From Saccharothrix algeriensis (GTDB taxonomy: Bacteria > Actinomycetota > Actinomycetes > Mycobacteriales > Pseudonocardiaceae), in contig NZ_JAFBCL010000001.1 in assembly GCF_016907655.1 (NCBI RefSeq), positions 3,630,001-3,694,000 of the forward strand: a stretch of DNA of 64,000 nucleotides, in the 5' to 3' direction. Each line of letters opens with the position of its first letter. Positions within the stretch are counted from its first letter, which is position 1. Shown piece by piece: positions 62,444 to 64,000 of this stretch. The translations under genes and the position numbers were made by a program. Under the pieces are notes generated by a model. That model saw only the letters and a list, made by a program, of their open reading frames with translations. It did not search any database and had not been told where the DNA came from.

Positions 62444-63319
62444 CTAGAAGATGACGGTCTGGTTGCCGTGCACCAGGACCCGGTCCTCCAGGTGCCAGCG
62501 CAGGCCGCGCGCCAGCACCACCTTCTCGATGTCCCGGCCCTTGCGCACCATGTCCGGGATGGAGTCGGTGTGGTCGACCCGGACCACGTCCTGCTCGACG
62601 ATCGGGCCCTGGTCCAGCTCGGCGGTCACGTAGTGGCAGGTCGCGCCGACCAGCTTCACGCCCCGGCCGTGCGCCTGGTGGTAGGGCCGCGCGCCGACGA
62701 ACGACGGCAGGAAGCTGTGGTGGATGTTCAGCGCCCGCCCCGCCCAGTCCGCGCACAGCTCGGTCGGCAGGATCTGCATGAACCGGGCCAGCACCACCGC
62801 GTGCGGCCGGTGCGCGTCCACCAGCTGCCGCAGCTGCGCGAACGCCGCCTGCCTGCCCTCCGGGTCGTTGGCCGGGAACGGGACGTGGTGGAACGGGATG
62901 CCGTGCGCCCGCGTGATGCCCGCCAGGTCGGCGTGGTTGCCGATCACCGCCGGCACGTCGACGTCCAGCTCGCGCGACGCGACCCGGCCCAGCAGGTCGT
63001 ACAGGCAGTGCCCCTCCTTGGACACCAGCAGCACCACCCGCCTGCGCTCGCCGGTGTCGGTGACCCGCCAGTTGGCGTTGGCGCCCAGCTCGCGGGCGAG
63101 CAGCCCGAACCGCTCGCGCAGCTCGACCGCGTCGAACGGCAGCGAGTCCGCGCGCACCTCCTGGCGGGTGAAGAACCAGTTCGTCGCCGGGTCGGTGTGG
63201 TAGGCGGCCTCGACGATCCAGCCGCCGTGCTCGGCGAGGAACGAGGAGATCCTCGCCACGATGCCGGTGCGGTCCGGGCAGCCGAAGGTGATCACGTAGC
63301 GTCGCTCGGGCTGGGGCAC
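62444..63319 (-). CDS. purU: Formyltetrahydrofolate deformylase
   Basis: The 291-residue enzyme splits 10-formyl-THF to formate and THF. It has an N-terminal ACT domain (VITFGCPDRTGIVARISSFL) and the formyltransferase catalytic part with RALNIHHSFLPSFVGARPYH and TAELDQGPIVEQDVVR, which hold the catalytic His and Asp. Start is GTG 63319. Confidence 0.96.
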   Translation of the reverse strand: MPQPERRYVITFGCPDRTGIVARISSFLAEHGGWIVEAAYHTDPATNWFFTRQEVRADSLPFDAVELRERFGLLARELGANANWRVTDTGERRRVVLLVSKEGHCLYDLLGRVASRELDVDVPAVIGNHADLAGITRAHGIPFHHVPFPANDPEGRQAAFAQLRQLVDAHRPHAVVLARFMQILPTELCADWAGRALNIHHSFLPSFVGARPYHQAHGRGVKLVGATCHYVTAELDQGPIVEQDVVRVDHTDSIPDMVRKGRDIEKVVLARGLRWHLEDRVLVHGNQTVIF

Positions 63320-63413
63320 GGTGCAGAAGTATCCACCGCCGGGCGGCGCGCCGACCAGCGGACCTGCCGCCGGTCGCGGCCGCGCGGGGCGCCCGGTCGG
63401 GCCCCGGACCGGC

Positions 63414-64000
63414 TCACCGCGGCCGGACGGACTCCCAGGGCACCGTCACCTCGCCCAGCCGCCACCGCCGGCGGCCGTCCAGCACCGGCCAGCCGCGCCG
63501 GGCCAGCAGCGCCACGGCCTCCACCCAGCGGGCCCGCGGCCCGAACGGCGCGAACGTCGCCGCGGCGGCCCAGCAGGCGTCCAGCTCGGCCAGCAGCGCG
63601 TGCACGCGCTCACCGGGCACGTTGCGGTGGATCAGCGCCTTGGGCAGCCGCTCGGCCAGGTCGCCGGGCGTCTCCAGGTCGGCGGGCAGGCACGACAGCG
63701 TGAGCGTCCGCGGCCCTTGGGCCGTCAGCGCGACCCAGGAGCAGCGGCGGCCGATCTCGTCGCACGTGCCCTCCACCAGGACGCCGCCGGGGGCGAGGCG
63801 GCCCCGCATGGTCGCCCACGCCTCCGCCGCCTGCTCCTCGGTGTACTGGCGCAGCACGTTGAACGCGCGCAGCAGCACCGGCCGCCGCCCGGCCAGCTCG
63901 AAGCCGCCCCGGCGGAACTCCAGCCGCGGCGGGTCGGCCGCGGCCTGCCCCGCGGCGACGCGGTCGGCGTCCAGCTCCAGCCCGAGCACCCGCAGCCGCG
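63414..64000 (-). CDS. Class I SAM-dependent methyltransferase (5' end outside window)
   Basis: At least 195 residues to the stop at 63414. The visible part begins RLRVLGLELDADRVAAGQAA, the acidic SAM-ribose strand of a Rossmann methyltransferase; motif I should lie beyond the window edge. Then come FNVLRQYTEEQAAEAWATMR and GGVLVEGTCDEIGRRCSW. It lies upstream of purU on the same strand with a 94-bp gap. Substrate unknown. Confidence 0.8.
   Translation of the reverse strand, partial: RLRVLGLELDADRVAAGQAAADPPRLEFRRGGFELAGRRPVLLRAFNVLRQYTEEQAAEAWATMRGRLAPGGVLVEGTCDEIGRRCSWVALTAQGPRTLTLSCLPADLETPGDLAERLPKALIHRNVPGERVHALLAELDACWAAAATFAPFGPRARWVEAVALLARRGWPVLDGRRRWRLGEVTVPWESVRPR

Overview
This is high-GC actinobacterial chromosome (roughly 70-75% G+C by eye, many GTG and TTG starts, ATGA/GTGA coupled genes). 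The order XRE regulator - hbhA-like - DUF2516 gene matches the mycobacterial Rv0474-Rv0476 locus, and dapC resembles Rv0858c. Together with the other gene content this points to the order Pseudonocardiales, perhaps a Saccharothrix, Actinosynnema or Lentzea relative. The genus is inference.

1-4.8 kb (minus strand): a repeat-rich Arg/Pro disordered protein running off the left edge, a GGDEF protein, a small lipoprotein and dusB. 4.8-14.0 kb: a tRNA-Lys gene and a second copy of its 3' end bracket a 9.1-kb island of visibly lower G+C in places. It carries a frameshifted integrase remnant, a zinc-ribbon/XRE regulator, two small genes, two long rod-like inverted repeats, a 28-repeat type I-E CRISPR array with no cas genes in the window, a lipoprotein, and a restriction-endonuclease-like gene that has lost its apparent catalytic core.

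14-26.5 kb: exonuclease III, a FAD monooxygenase divergent from a TetR regulator, a three-gene operon (YqiJ-like membrane protein, flotillin, 1637-residue DUF3686-type AAA+ ATPase), an excalibur-domain protein, an orphan glutamate-binding lipoprotein and a cold-shock gene. 26.5-34.7 kb: a copZ-copA copper operon with a CsoR-type site, tRNA-Glu/Asp/Phe, a PP2C-like phosphatase divergent from an HTH/Clp-N gene pair, and a YczE/MocR pair.

34.7-48.7 kb: a run of strong hairpins, a secreted repeat protein, a cytoplasmic subtilase convergent with an ECF sigma - small protein - TPR/CHAT protease operon, and a PadR-controlled ABC exporter operon whose ATPase and two FtsX-type permeases are separated by tandem-repeat segments. 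48.7-64 kb: CGNR regulator, DUF445 protein, dapC, a membrane NACHT NTPase, a TFIIB-type zinc ribbon protein, a PCMT-like methyltransferase, the hbhA cluster, a hydrolase, a PfpI protein, MerR/TipAS and TetR regulators with clear operators, YbaK-like deacylase, amidase, LOG-family protein, purU and a partial methyltransferase.

Many genes appear leaderless: a TANNNT hexamer ends 6-7 nt before an ATG or GTG. The most interesting candidates for under-described systems are the sigma/CHAT/subtilase cluster, the flotillin-giant ATPase operon, and the paired rod structures next to the CRISPR leader.
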